In this document: piece by piece, positions 11,501 to 18,800 of the stretch | How the letters are laid out: the number at the start of each line of letters is the position of its first letter | Numbering within the stretch: position 1 is the first letter of the stretch | Source of the DNA: a virus | DNA: 24,865 nucleotides | IMG/VR virus record: IMGVR_UViG_3300010370_000229 | Span: 1-24,865 of that record | Strand: one strand, 5' to 3' | Notes under the pieces: generated by a model | Seen by the model: the letters and a program-made list of their open reading frames with translations, nothing else | Told to the model about the DNA's origin: nothing | Databases searched by the model: none | Translations under genes and position numbers: made by a program

Positions 11501-14500
11501 ATGGCGGGCGTAGATTACCGCTATCATCTACCGGAATAATGCTTGTTAGTCCAGGACGATTATATCTCAAATCGATACCAGCACGAGGACCAGCGTGTAT
11601 ATACCCTATTTCTAAATCGCTCCAGAGTACAAAATTACCGCCGGTATACGGTGCAGGTCCATATCTATCGTTCCAGTAATCAGGTTTCTGACTGAAACCC
11701 AGCATTTCCCAGGGATGCGTATGCGGACGATCTGTATCAAAAAAATGTCTAAATACGCTACGCCATGTGCCCGGCAACGATTCTGCATTAATGACATCTC
11801 GAAACTTTTTATAGTTCCAAGTAAATGCATCACTTGCATTAAAAGTATCATTGGTAGTAAAATTAACTCTGTTGGTGCCTACCCAGCGTAGAAAACTTTG
11901 ACTTAACAGTTGTGTAAACTCTTGTCTATTGTAATCTCTGATTCTAAATTTTCCTGGCACATAATCATTGATATTAAAGTTATTAATATTATATTCTACT
12001 TTAATATTGTTATAGATTCTGCGCTCAAGTTCTAATAAAAAGTTATCTCTAAAATCTCCAAATGCTGGAGTTAAACTGCCATCGTGCCCTTGAATTACCT
12101 GAATAGGTGTTCTATATGTGTTGTCAAGGTAAATTTCCGGAACAAACTTAGGATATAAACCCAATTTGGTTGGTGTTTCTGGTACATAACTACCGTCAGT
12201 ACTGTTGTACTCAACCACTGTTAATATATCATTGAACAGTAAATTGAATGTGTCTTTGATTACTACACTAGGTCTAGTTTGATCAAAATAATAATCTTGG
12301 TCTTTAACTAACAATGTAGTGCTGGTTACATTTTCCAAAGTTCTAGTAAGATAAACAAATACAGCTTTGTTGCTTATTTCTTTGTCTTGGTAAATGTTTG
12401 TAATTTCATAAGCTCTAATATCAGTATCAAATACTCTATAACTTGGCAAAGTAGTTTTTTCGTCGTCGCCGTGTGGTACCATGTCACTGTAATGCCAAGG
12501 AAAACTATCATTTTTAACAGCATTAATTGCGGCCATAATAGTGTCAACTGACTGAGCTACATTATTTCTATCTAGTTCTAAATTTACTGCTAGTTCTAAG
12601 AATTTAATTTTAAACTGGCTGTATTCTCTTGATGCCAACGTTACAGCGTCTATAAAATTCATTGTTGGATGATTGAGAAATAAACCGCTGTAAATTATTG
12701 GCGCACTGTGTTGTAAAATGCTGCCTCCGCGATCTTTTATATCAATATCTCTAATATTACTTTTTCCTGGCACTTCTCCAACGATGTCTAAGCTATTATT
12801 TTTGAATTCAATTAAATGATTTCTAATTTGACCCAAAGTTAAAGTTTCAACATCAGTGTTTAAACTATTAATATCAAGATTCACAGGAATTTGATAAAAA
12901 CCTTCATTGGAGGTTGATTGACTGCTATACAAGCTTACAAAAACAACATCGCCGGCCTTAAGTAGACTACTGTCGACAAGAATTGCAAGTTTATTAACAG
13001 TGTTTGTTATTGCAAATCTGCCCGATGGCACTGGTTTATTATTAATGACAACTTTGATATTGGGCGAGTCAGTACTCAGATCTGGTAACATATCAACTGG
13101 AAATAAATTAGTTGATCCGTCATATACAAAATTAAAATTTTGGTACTGTTTACTAAAGTATGAATTTATAGTCCAATTGTTCAGTCGAATACTTGTATCT
13201 CGAGATAAATTTTGTTGTATTAATCCAGTATTGATACTAATATCCTGAGATCTTCCTCCTTGAATTAGATAAGAAAAAGTGTCAAGATTATAATTATTTT
13301 CAAAAATTATATCGCCTTGTGTGGTCAAGTTTTTATAACTTAACGGAAAGCCTAATACACTGTCATTATTGCCGGTGCCTTGTTTGTAAGAAAATAACTT
13401 TGTACCTGAAAATTGTGACCCGTTGTAAACCGAAAAATTTGAAAAACTGATACCATTGTCGTCTATTATGTCAAATAACGGGGCCTGGTTAATGGTTGTT
13501 TTTTGTTGACTCGCAATCCAATCTGTACCGCTGTAATACCATTGTTTTGATCCGTTTTCGCCATTTTTTACAATAATGGTGTGCCCTTGAGCCATTTCTG
13601 CATCGCTAGCTTCTTCGATATAGGCTCTATAAACAGTGTCTAGAGCTGATGGAGTAGATGCTGCAACAATTGAAAAATTGAAAATTTTATTTCTAACATC
13701 GTTGTTTTCATCAATGCTAAAAATTACTCTGTTGCCATTTTGCAGTATCAACGGATTGGCATCAGTGGCTGAACCATTTCCTGAGGTTGTGTTACTAGCA
13801 ACAAATTGGTATTTGTAAACAGATCCAGTGGTGTTTGTGGTAACTGGTCCGGTAGCGGTAAACACTGTACCTACAATGTTGGCTGCTGCACCTACTGTGG
13901 TCCAATCAGTGGTACCTACAGATGAAATAATGTATTCTGTATCGGGAATAATACTGGTAGCATCAACGGCAAGAGCGCCTACCAATGACCAATTGGTTGT
14001 TGATCCTAGTGTTGTAATTTTATATGATCTACCAACTACCAAGTCACTTGAACTTCTCACATCATTGATTACCATTTCAGTTGGTACAACAGGTTCTATG
14101 TCTGGTACAATGATACCTTGTACCTGTGTGTAAGCATTGGTTATAAAAAAGTTATCAAGAATATCTATAGGATCTTTGGCTTGCGTTCCAAAATTAAACA
14201 GTTGTAAATCTGCATTAAATTCAATGATTGGCCTTTGTGCTCTGTAATTTTGATTTAGAACTAAATCAATGTTGTTATATTGAGCAGTTTTTTCAATAAT
14301 ATCAACATGAAACCATCGATTACTTCTTGACCATCCATTTAAATCAATACTACTTCTATTAATAGTGATATAATCGGGAGTCTGAACATCATTGAGTTCT
14401 GGGAATACCAAATCTGACGCTCTGATTAATTTAATTGCCTTGCCTACTCCATCAACATAGTAAGTTTTATTGGCATAATCTTCTGATGCGGTAGAATCAA

Positions 14501-15845
14501 ATGTAACTTTTAGTCCGTTAGAAAATATTACTCCATTGGGACTGATATAATTTTTTTGTCCAACAATTTCTGTAGCTGGATCTATGTTAATTGCCTCAAC
14601 ATCAACTAGTAAAATACCGCCAACTGTTTTATCGGATTGATCGCTTTGATAGTATAGTAGGGTTTGTGGTGCAGTAATAGCAGGTACTTCATTGAAGATA
14701 TCAAGTCTACTGTAAAACTCTTTACCTGCATTAGTTGCTCCCGATGTTACTCTTACTTTTTGCTCATTGATGACGCTGGTTTTTCTTTGTAAGTAAACTC
14801 TTGCGTCGTCGTTTTCGTCGTTGTAAATTGTTATTTCGTAACTGTCATTGCGTTCACCAATGGGTATCAATTCATCTTGATCTAAATATATGACCTCCTC
14901 TAGTACCCGGGCAGTATTGTGCCAAAACACATCATCAATGTAAGCTGTATTAACAAATATTAAAGTGGCTCCATTTAATGATGACGTCGGACCATCAATG
15001 CCACCTAGTGTATCTTGAAGATCGCTCACTAGGCAACCTTGCAATGATTGATAGCTATGATTAGTTGCAAACTCAACTGTGTCAGCAATGGTCATATTGG
15101 TCCATTGTACTTGCGAATCGGCCAATGGCGCTTGAAATATAACGCTGCCGACGTCCTGTCCGTTATTGGTTACACCGTAAACGTTTCTCGTGTTCAAATT
15201 TGGAGCATTGGGATCTACACCCAATGAACCGGGGCTAGACTGTATATAAAATTTGTTGCCGGGTTCGTTGATTTGAAACACGTACCGTCCGCCTCGAGCA
15301 AGTGTAAGCAAAGGATTAGGGGTATCGTCAAATCCGGTAAATCTATAAGTTTGAGACAGTGAATCATAAACCACAGTAAAAGTTTGCTCTAACGGAACTG
15401 TAGAAGCGGTCACTTGTACTGCGTCAGGGCCATTTGCCAACCAATAGTACTGTGCAAAATTAATAAATTTATCTAAGTCAATCTGTGGATTATATGAATA
15501 AAATTCATTACCAAATAATCTTGAATGATTATTATTGAACCCACCGTAGTATTCAATTTTGTTAATTATATCAACATAGGTAGTAGCAAAATCTAATTTG
15601 CCTGATACAGGATCTTTAATAATTACACTAGGTTCAAGTTGATAATCCTGTCTAATTTTTGTAGGCTCAGTGATGTAACTATCCGTTGATCGGTACGAAG
15701 GGGCTAATTTCCTACCAATGTATCCGTTAACTTTTATTATATCAGGTTCACTAACTAATTGATCAACAGTGGCATTCAAGAACTTTCTATTTGTGTCAGT
15801 TCTAAAAATTTCTGGTAAAAATTCTAGTGTTTTAAAAGCTGCCAT
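2541..15845 (-). CDS. Giant modular baseplate-wedge/tail structural protein (4434 aa, gp7 position)
   Basis: This is one uninterrupted ORF of 4434 residues, near 490 kDa at 110 Da per residue. The start is supported by AGGA six bases upstream of the ATG in the 12-base gap after gp6. Landmarks in order: an N-terminal domain (FLPEIFRTDTNRKFLNATVD at 9-28; YYWLANGPDAV near 135); a double beta cassette at 602-666; a conserved-looking core with VIQGHDGS and FGDFRDNFLLELERR (about 1227-1280) and HTHPWEMLGF (near 1373); a second VNGYI motif near 1530; seven FG-GAP-type propeller blades at about 2299-3025; a YDS pentapeptide repeat at 3511-3523; a segment with EVKPYRTIVREY (within about 3569-3619); a GSGYT cassette at 3698-3745; HAPEELLPGRLYDALEMRVF (near 4090-4110); and paired TANVGD modules at 3983-4048 and 4313-4382. 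No signal peptide, transmembrane segment or enzymatic motif is evident. Its place between gp6 and the fibre genes is that of T4 gp7 (1032 residues), the wedge scaffold; homology to gp7 is not shown. It may combine wedge and fibre functions. That it is a virion structural protein is near certain; the detailed role is inferred. Confidence 0.85.
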   Translation of the reverse strand: MAAFKTLEFLPEIFRTDTNRKFLNATVDQLVSEPDIIKVNGYIGRKLAPSYRSTDSYITEPTKIRQDYQLEPSVIIKDPVSGKLDFATTYVDIINKIEYYGGFNNNHSRLFGNEFYSYNPQIDLDKFINFAQYYWLANGPDAVQVTASTVPLEQTFTVVYDSLSQTYRFTGFDDTPNPLLTLARGGRYVFQINEPGNKFYIQSSPGSLGVDPNAPNLNTRNVYGVTNNGQDVGSVIFQAPLADSQVQWTNMTIADTVEFATNHSYQSLQGCLVSDLQDTLGGIDGPTSSLNGATLIFVNTAYIDDVFWHNTARVLEEVIYLDQDELIPIGERNDSYEITIYNDENDDARVYLQRKTSVINEQKVRVTSGATNAGKEFYSRLDIFNEVPAITAPQTLLYYQSDQSDKTVGGILLVDVEAINIDPATEIVGQKNYISPNGVIFSNGLKVTFDSTASEDYANKTYYVDGVGKAIKLIRASDLVFPELNDVQTPDYITINRSSIDLNGWSRSNRWFHVDIIEKTAQYNNIDLVLNQNYRAQRPIIEFNADLQLFNFGTQAKDPIDILDNFFITNAYTQVQGIIVPDIEPVVPTEMVINDVRSSSDLVVGRSYKITTLGSTTNWSLVGALAVDATSIIPDTEYIISSVGTTDWTTVGAAANIVGTVFTATGPVTTNTTGSVYKYQFVASNTTSGNGSATDANPLILQNGNRVIFSIDENNDVRNKIFNFSIVAASTPSALDTVYRAYIEEASDAEMAQGHTIIVKNGENGSKQWYYSGTDWIASQQKTTINQAPLFDIIDDNGISFSNFSVYNGSQFSGTKLFSYKQGTGNNDSVLGFPLSYKNLTTQGDIIFENNYNLDTFSYLIQGGRSQDISINTGLIQQNLSRDTSIRLNNWTINSYFSKQYQNFNFVYDGSTNLFPVDMLPDLSTDSPNIKVVINNKPVPSGRFAITNTVNKLAILVDSSLLKAGDVVFVSLYSSQSTSNEGFYQIPVNLDINSLNTDVETLTLGQIRNHLIEFKNNSLDIVGEVPGKSNIRDIDIKDRGGSILQHSAPIIYSGLFLNHPTMNFIDAVTLASREYSQFKIKFLELAVNLELDRNNVAQSVDTIMAAINAVKNDSFPWHYSDMVPHGDDEKTTLPSYRVFDTDIRAYEITNIYQDKEISNKAVFVYLTRTLENVTSTTLLVKDQDYYFDQTRPSVVIKDTFNLLFNDILTVVEYNSTDGSYVPETPTKLGLYPKFVPEIYLDNTYRTPIQVIQGHDGSLTPAFGDFRDNFLLELERRIYNNIKVEYNINNFNINDYVPGKFRIRDYNRQEFTQLLSQSFLRWVGTNRVNFTTNDTFNASDAFTWNYKKFRDVINAESLPGTWRSVFRHFFDTDRPHTHPWEMLGFSQKPDYWNDRYGPAPYTGGNFVLWSDLEIGYIHAGPRAGIDLRYNRPGLTSIIPVDDSGNLRPPSEFLVTDFDSSKANTSYSVGDIGPTELAWRRSSDFAFAMQYALAIAKPAVYFSIMADVKKYQRDAVLGQFFDTNSRKHLQPSTIRVNGYIADDGTVTRSAGYINWIRDLIKNNGVADASTVIKNNLTKLSVQLSYKMAGYSDKNFVELLAEQISPSSINDSVLIPDENYSISLYKGAPAAKVVYSAVIIEKSVNGYTVSGYNLNDPYFKIIPSLPNNNAYTISASGKRATIFKDARNVIQLVPYGFEFNTVQQVVDFLVSYQRYLNSLGFIFEDKENQLNEIKNWVLSAKEFLHWTSQGWKIGNIIVLSPISNELKIFNTSAVVDEITNTTQGSRIIDINYLPIKKNSFTVVRDSGQFSIKAFSNQTIGLAEFNLVQYEHLLLLDNITAFRDIIYQPESGNRQFRIKINGAKTNQWNGSLELPGYLYSSEEIPEWQTGVDYLKGDLINYKERIYAALDNVSAADTFQVNSWQLLNQDEVKTGVINNLASNASESLRFYDINDQPLNEQIQLYSNGLIGFRPRQYFTNLGIDVTTQSKFYQGLIKQGGSMNAIDALKGARFNNLDTNPLSVFENWAIRVGEYGSNDINQFIEFILSDAEFDNNPAVFQLVSAASTKQIDIKSFSESDIYKTNMMFNPDFLRVESNSEPAELKPLPVAGYANLDDVDALIFDIQSPTDTQNIIQNIGSGFNIWTARDLNNHWNVYRATNVPGVPFILRYNVNFQAELVMNADHGLAVNDLVVLKNFDDRYDGIYKVDHVIDSERFLITITSNLQELIDNEAVISNGGILYKLQSAVFETPIELVSNVPFNGYIPNDTVWVNNLDGEYNWGVYRKTDPWEFEAKIQLGESQYSGNDHFGRSVAFDSKALFLIGGAPDSGRGRVSVFARNINNGWDSYGFLSGNNVNLDSFGKTLATATVDGVSYVAVGAPDSATGGVVYIFENQILIQILANDTPAADDQFGASIAMSDDAKYLYVGSPGTDKVYCYAFEYPRANEVQIITTSGATTYTLASPASRPIDFIVSVPALISQYFPYVDYTLSSASQAIGSFSTSGTAASGTNSYYGISASGGTGSGAVFFVEKTGGVYTVTTQNAGTGYTAADTLTILGTNVGGASPANDITITVNTVGTATNLVFGTAPAVGLEINILRRNNRYNFISTATGAANSYYGSAVSCSADGYIFAVGASNTTVDGVSASGSVDTWHVTVTEIITNGITNTFTLPYNFGTVYRVYLNNELIYDITNAPEGVTPQYTIIGSNSIQYGDPGIDPLLPGNVLRFETNGIIFDQTINPEALGVEGARFGADLVMCNSGCNIYITSPNYKETSYTTGLVTRYLNIGRLYGVVTGTVTNPTVTVGHSLSINNIIVAFTGTSLTSVINNINSANIPGVTAEAVNNKLKIISDVVVAANKLTIVNGNSGGTALFDLGIQQYKYVQIIKHPESTGEIFGTALSVDQTTNTLVIGSNGADVAIPTTFDFEQGSATTFDGTGTKFVQLILDAGGVYIYNLMQNPFEDVDNPALYAYSQKLYGPELATGFNFGAAIALRGEFLTVGVSNDFDIVNEGGSIYFYYNQNSKSGWSLIRRKEPRVDIGAVASSFIYNTKNETIIDFFDYLDPVKGKLLGIADQELDFKEEYDPASYNQSSRSDTINNSNFYWSDRQVGKTWLNLSSLSFIDYEQGSIQYRAKNWGSLFPGSSVIVYEWVESEFLPSQYADAVGDGIPRYPDNSAYTSVTLVDPDTGIISQKYYYWVFGKTSVDVNRAKRTLSVSALESLIANPKDQDIPYIALLNTNAVAVYNVNESLSGNDVAIHLNIASVRNTNSLHNEWQLVQQGAGAANIPLRVITKLRDSLSGFDSRGLNVPDPQLPAQNKLGILTIPRQSLLVNRLVALQNYIETLNGVLKQYPILLIRTPSTLYLSDPLPSSGFDTQTNNVADLTYLDIESFANGYKVLVTSDSTYEGRWSIYSFNSNTQTFEIFKLQSYKTSLFWTPKDWYADTFQVGKDINYTVNIYSDIQALTPDVNDYIKVLDGGQGTWLLYEVLPDFTLELIAAQNGTLEINSTVYDVSVGAGYDSVVYDSVAYDSQPVLELQNIYDSVYREILTENLSVEFNNLFLTIINYIFAEQKNPDWVFKTSFIDVLHSIRELEEFPSYVRDNQNFYNDYIAEVKPYRTIVREYVPVYRKQDVAYGDWTDFDLPSAYDSGSRVYKSPNINDPADAELFSNELYSDWANNYKFKITDYIIGNIGLNYILPPNVEIRGGGGSGAAAVTTLFANGKISGITVVSSGSGYTSTPNVFINGDGVGATAYPLLKNEYYAPAGNLSLSYLSYNLVRSIDTVLKFDRLDYTSNLVVWQPNTAYGNTLVVAGNTTVDKSNVYITSGNIIVYNNQAFLATNANISSQSIFDFTRYSRIDSGNVLLNALDRIVAYYQPELGMAGKNLSQLVNGVGYPGNYLQGPGFRANAFEVSSNILSFSYEGLTIDSGNIAAFDFVNAGFELDQSIRIEANVPFAFQNNGYFSIISVNRDSMTLTGQPVETTWKILLDNPVTANVGDWITQANNTANAYILQSVVNSQYLSIIYSTPSFDVSTGNLVTINGTTITANIAEINPGGNVDVKISYLDLKDILDSNVYSTYLDSNLGIRPQDINIVGGAYVDAYSSHAPEELLPGRLYDALEMRVFGNTVGNTATYGFRVFKPMSGNLVYTRISANSTTTLSANLELLDSEILVTNANVLPTPNPTLGKPGEIFVNGEKIQYYQKYDFAKLSTALPWTANTNIPVNTLISVNSNVYLTKGNVYANANAYINSANIQLIKLNSLRQLRRGVDGTGPANIILQGNTVSDSTIIQLIPNAQIFGPATVSGNVKVTSNVTYKITLSANITANVGDYITQFVGNTANVRVLGKVTSGNVIAVDSIAGTFLTGSNIGTRVNVVSITGGVSSTTANVVTVAVLGSVFANGNVVLSSTPILRSNIWEQFSTTLQNSTTIGAQFIRAEPSYIP
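2700..2909 (-). repeat. TANVGD beta module, copy 2 (giant protein residues 4313-4382)
   Basis: This in-frame segment contains TANVGDYITQ, then NTANVRVLGKV, then a Gly-rich beta turn region ending NVVSITGG. It matches copy 1 at residues 3983-4048, which has TANVGDWITQ, NTANAYILQSV and INPGG at equivalent spacings. The repeat is at protein level; the DNA has diverged. It lies in the Asn/Val-rich C-terminal quarter of the giant protein, which resembles fibre shaft sequence. Confidence 0.7.
3702..3899 (-). repeat. TANVGD beta module, copy 1 (giant protein residues 3983-4048)
   Basis: This is the first of two diverged copies in the C-terminal region of the giant protein. The sequence PVTANVGDWITQANNTANAY begins at residue 3983, followed by a strand pattern ending EINPGG. 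It shares the order TANVGD-aromatic-ITQ, then NTAN, then a hydrophobic strand, with the copy at 2700-2909. The two copies are about 330 residues apart and separated by the HAPEELLPGRLYDALEMRVF segment. Confidence 0.7.
4611..4754 (-). repeat. GSGYT beta cassette in the giant protein (residues 3698-3745)
   Basis: The encoded segment starts GGGGSGAAAV, continues with a strand (GKISGITVVSSGSGYT) and ends NVFINGDGVGATA. It follows the same plan as the cassette at 8133-8306: a GGxGSGA start, a strand, G(S/T)GYT, then a short beta unit. By my count 59 of 120 bases at 4621-4740 are G or C, well above neighbouring sequence. Confidence 0.6.
5277..5315 (-). repeat. YDS pentapeptide tandem repeat in the giant protein
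   Basis: From residue 3511 the protein reads YDSVVYDSVAYDS, three units with a five-residue period, and another YDSVY follows at 3533-3537. The repeat probably forms a short beta or linker structure between the segment after the propeller and the EVKPYRT segment. Function unknown. Confidence 0.6.
6765..8985 (-). repeat. Seven FG-GAP-type repeats forming a predicted beta-propeller
   Basis: Within the giant protein, seven units share an FG-start, a hydrophobic strand, a VGAP/GSP-like turn and a final strand such as GVVYIFEN. Conserved aromatic positions are F2303 (HFGRSVAF), F2355 (SFGKTLA), F2406 (QFGASIAM), Y2612 (YYGSAVSC), F2744 (RFGADLVM), F2889 (IFGTALSV) and F2980 (NFGAAIAL). Matching GAP-type turns include GGAPDSG, VGAPDSA, VGSPGTD, VGASNTT, ITSPNY, IGSNGAD and VGVSND. 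FG-GAP repeats are known to build seven-bladed propellers in integrin alpha chains and many bacterial surface proteins. The flanking strands (WGVYRKTDPWEFEAKIQL before blade 1, GWSLIRRKEP after blade 7) are well placed to close the ring. Spacings of 52, 51, 206, 132, 145 and 91 residues show that blades 4-7 carry insertions. Confidence 0.75.
8133..8306 (-). repeat. GTGYT beta cassette inserted between propeller blades 3 and 4
   Basis: Residues 2514-2571 of the giant protein read GGTGSGAVFFVEKTGGVYTV and continue through NAGTGYTAADTLTILG to NDITITVNTV. It is a compact Gly/Thr-rich beta unit on the same plan as residues 3698-3745. By my count 122 of 240 bases at 8161-8400 are G or C, compared with 16 of 60 just beside it (8041-8100), so its composition differs sharply from its host gene. 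Confidence 0.65.
13848..14042 (-). repeat. Double copy of a cassette shared by three baseplate genes (giant protein residues 602-666)
   Basis: Two tandem units are present. The first has LVVGRSYKITTLGSTTNWSL (602-621) and the second has DTEYIISSVGTTDWTTVGAA (635-654) followed by NIVGTVFTATG. The same unit occurs in gp6 (17583-17714) and in the 369-residue protein (20305-20448). By my count 55 of 120 bases at 13801-13920 are G or C, above the local background. Confidence 0.75.
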
Positions 15846-15857
15846 TTTTTATCCTGT

Positions 15858-18800
15858 TTACCCATTAATATTCAATTGAGCCGCTGTGAGAGCCGGAATA
15901 ACTTGCACGTTGTCAACTGTGGCGGCACTGACTAATATTTCATCCGGGTCTGCATTTATTTGATACAGTGTACCAAATTTACTATCTGTGTTAGATGGGA
16001 CTATTACAATGCTACTTACATACGGAACCAATGTGCTGTGTAGGTAGGCACTTAATTCACTGAAATAGAAAGTTTCGCCAAAATCCCAATTGTTAATGTC
16101 AAAAAAGGTGCTAATTGCAGCCACCACTTGACTTTTAATTTCGTTATCACTAATATTTGAGTTTGGATTTTTAACCACCTTGAATGTAGCCCTTAGAGCA
16201 GTTTCTGCTTTGTTTCCAAACAAAGGCTTGAAAACCGCAGGATTGTAAATAATGCTGTCACTGATTGTTTTGAATGCTTCAATGGTTCCAAATTCAGTTT
16301 TCAATTCAGAAATGGTAGGAGCTGTGGGCTCCGGTATCCTGTTACTAGAATCTGACAAGTACGCAAAGTAATCATTGGAATATGTCTTAGTAAGAATATA
16401 AAAATCAATAAGATTATTTGGACTAGGATCAATTCGTCTATTATTTGGGGCGTTGTGCTTGTACTGAAACTGGATGTTTTGTCTGCCAACTCTAGCTATG
16501 TAATTTGTAACAACTGATAAAGTTGCTCCACTTGACTGGTAAAATGTTGGCCCATTTTCAGCAGCTACCAGCGGATCTCCTAACGTTGCGTAGAAAATTG
16601 TGCCGGATGCATAAAGTGTTATATTGTCCAATATGTCAGATTTGGTTTGATAGGTGCCGACTACTTGTGACTGTTCGACTGGGTTGTATTCAAGAAAATT
16701 GTATTGATTAGTTGATTGAATAAAATAAACAATTTTATTTTCAGGATTTGTTGCAGGAGCAACAAAGTCTACGAATAAATCAGGATTGTCTGGTACCTCA
16801 TCTAAGTTATCGTCGGGAAAAGTTATTTTTACTTTTCTGTTATCGTCTATGCCATCGGTACCAACTGCTTTATTCCAGATTCTGTATGTCTGACTGTAAA
16901 ATATTGCGTTACTGCTGTCAGGTTGTGTGTTAATTCTTAAAATCTTAACGAAATCTACTAATGTAGTTGCTGTTCTACTATCATAAACTCTTACGTCAGG
17001 GTCAAAATAAAACCTAGTTTCTCTTTCGCTTTGAAAATAATAATCAATACCTCTGCTGACAGCAGTGTACTCACCATTGGAAAAGCTCAAACTAATGAAC
17101 CAACTGTTATCTGACCCTGTGCCAGCAGTACTTCCGGCATTGGTCAAACTAAAATCTCCAGTGCCAATATTCTGACTTTCGATAATGTTCCAACTCATTG
17201 TGGGAATGTCGTATCTGATCCCAAAAGTTTTATAACTTAAAATTTGTAAAATAATCTGATTTATAAGAGATTCTGACCAATCATTGGCAAACACAGGAAT
17301 AATTTGATCCACAATTGATCCAGTGGGAACCACAACACTTAGGGTAGCGATCGACGATACCCCTGGATCATCATAATTTATTATACTAGCCCATAGGCTT
17401 GTACGTTGATATTCAGTTTCTGGTGTACCAGGTTGTAGTTGATTCTGAGCGTCAAAATATTTTCCGACTGGGGCAATGAATTTAACCAAACTGCCTTGCT
17501 TTAGGTATGTGTAGTTAGGACTTGAAAAAATTCCTGTGCTACGGCCGGAGCTAGAGGCAGTCAGCGTCCAACTGGCCACTAATGCCACTGTGCCTGTGCC
17601 TGTGCCCACTGATGTTGCTTGAAAGATTGTGCCAACAGTGTTTGTTGAAGCACCAAAATTTGTAAAAATACTAGTGCCTACACTGATTATTTTGTAAGTT
17701 CTACCAATAACCATGGTAGTTGCTGCCACAGTTGATCCCAATGGGCTGTTTCTTGTGGCTGTATCATAATATAGATGTTTGGTAGGAATGCTTGAAATCA
17801 ATGGTTTCAAAGTATTTCTAACAATTGCATTGACTTCTGTGCTGCTGGTAAATTGAAAAACCTCAGTCTCTTCATAGTTTTCTTTATAGATGATTCCATC
17901 CTCAGAAAATATATTGGTACTAGAATACTTGCCTGTAGAATCAATCACATCAAGATATCTACTTACACCAGAACTGGTACGATTGACAGCTTTAAGTTTT
18001 AGAATATTACTAAACGTAGTATAAGGTAAAATGTTGTAATCTTCAGCAGTGACCATACGATTTTGAGTATAGTACTGCTGCGGTGCTTTTGTTCTAATTT
18101 CTTCAAGACTCTCTCTTGAAATAGCATTGGTTACTGTGTATTGTAAACTAGCTCTTATTGTGAGACTTTCAGTGCGGCCGGTACGTCCACGATAGGGAAG
18201 AACAATGCTTATTCCTGCCATTTCATCAGGAGTTATTTTATATGTTAAATTATTACTGACTCTATAGTATATTCTAAAATTACCTACAGGAATATTTGTA
18301 AAAGAACCGTCACCAAAAACTAAATCAATTTGATCGTTGGCGCGAGATGCAACGCTGTATAAATTTCTCTCATTGGTATTGTTGTAAATTACATTAATAC
18401 CATTTACAGCAGGAACTTGCGTCCATAGTGTGCCTAGATTACCGCTTGGAGTTAAACTATATAACCACACATCTGTGTTGTTAATATTATCAAAATTTAT
18501 GTTTACTATTCTATTAGATAGGCTTTCGGTAATATTAAAATCTAAGCTGTTTAACAATCCTTGTTTAAAATAGAAAAAATAACCTGTGTTGTTACTTGAA
18601 TTTCCTTGATTGTCATTTCTATACAACACATTGAAGGTAGCAGATGTGCTAGGTGTTGACTCATAAATGTATTCTTGATTGACTGCTGTAGCACTTACTA
18701 CTTCAAACGGATACGATACTCCAGCTATACTGGTAGTAAATGGATAAGTAGGAGTAATACCAGAAATAATGTCAACGCTGTATTCGTCAGTTCTAATACC

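Noticed and set aside
11612-11851. Minus-strand ORF of 79 codons inside the giant gene
   Set aside because: It is an alternative frame of the conserved HTHPWEM region; the main frame has the clear protein pattern.
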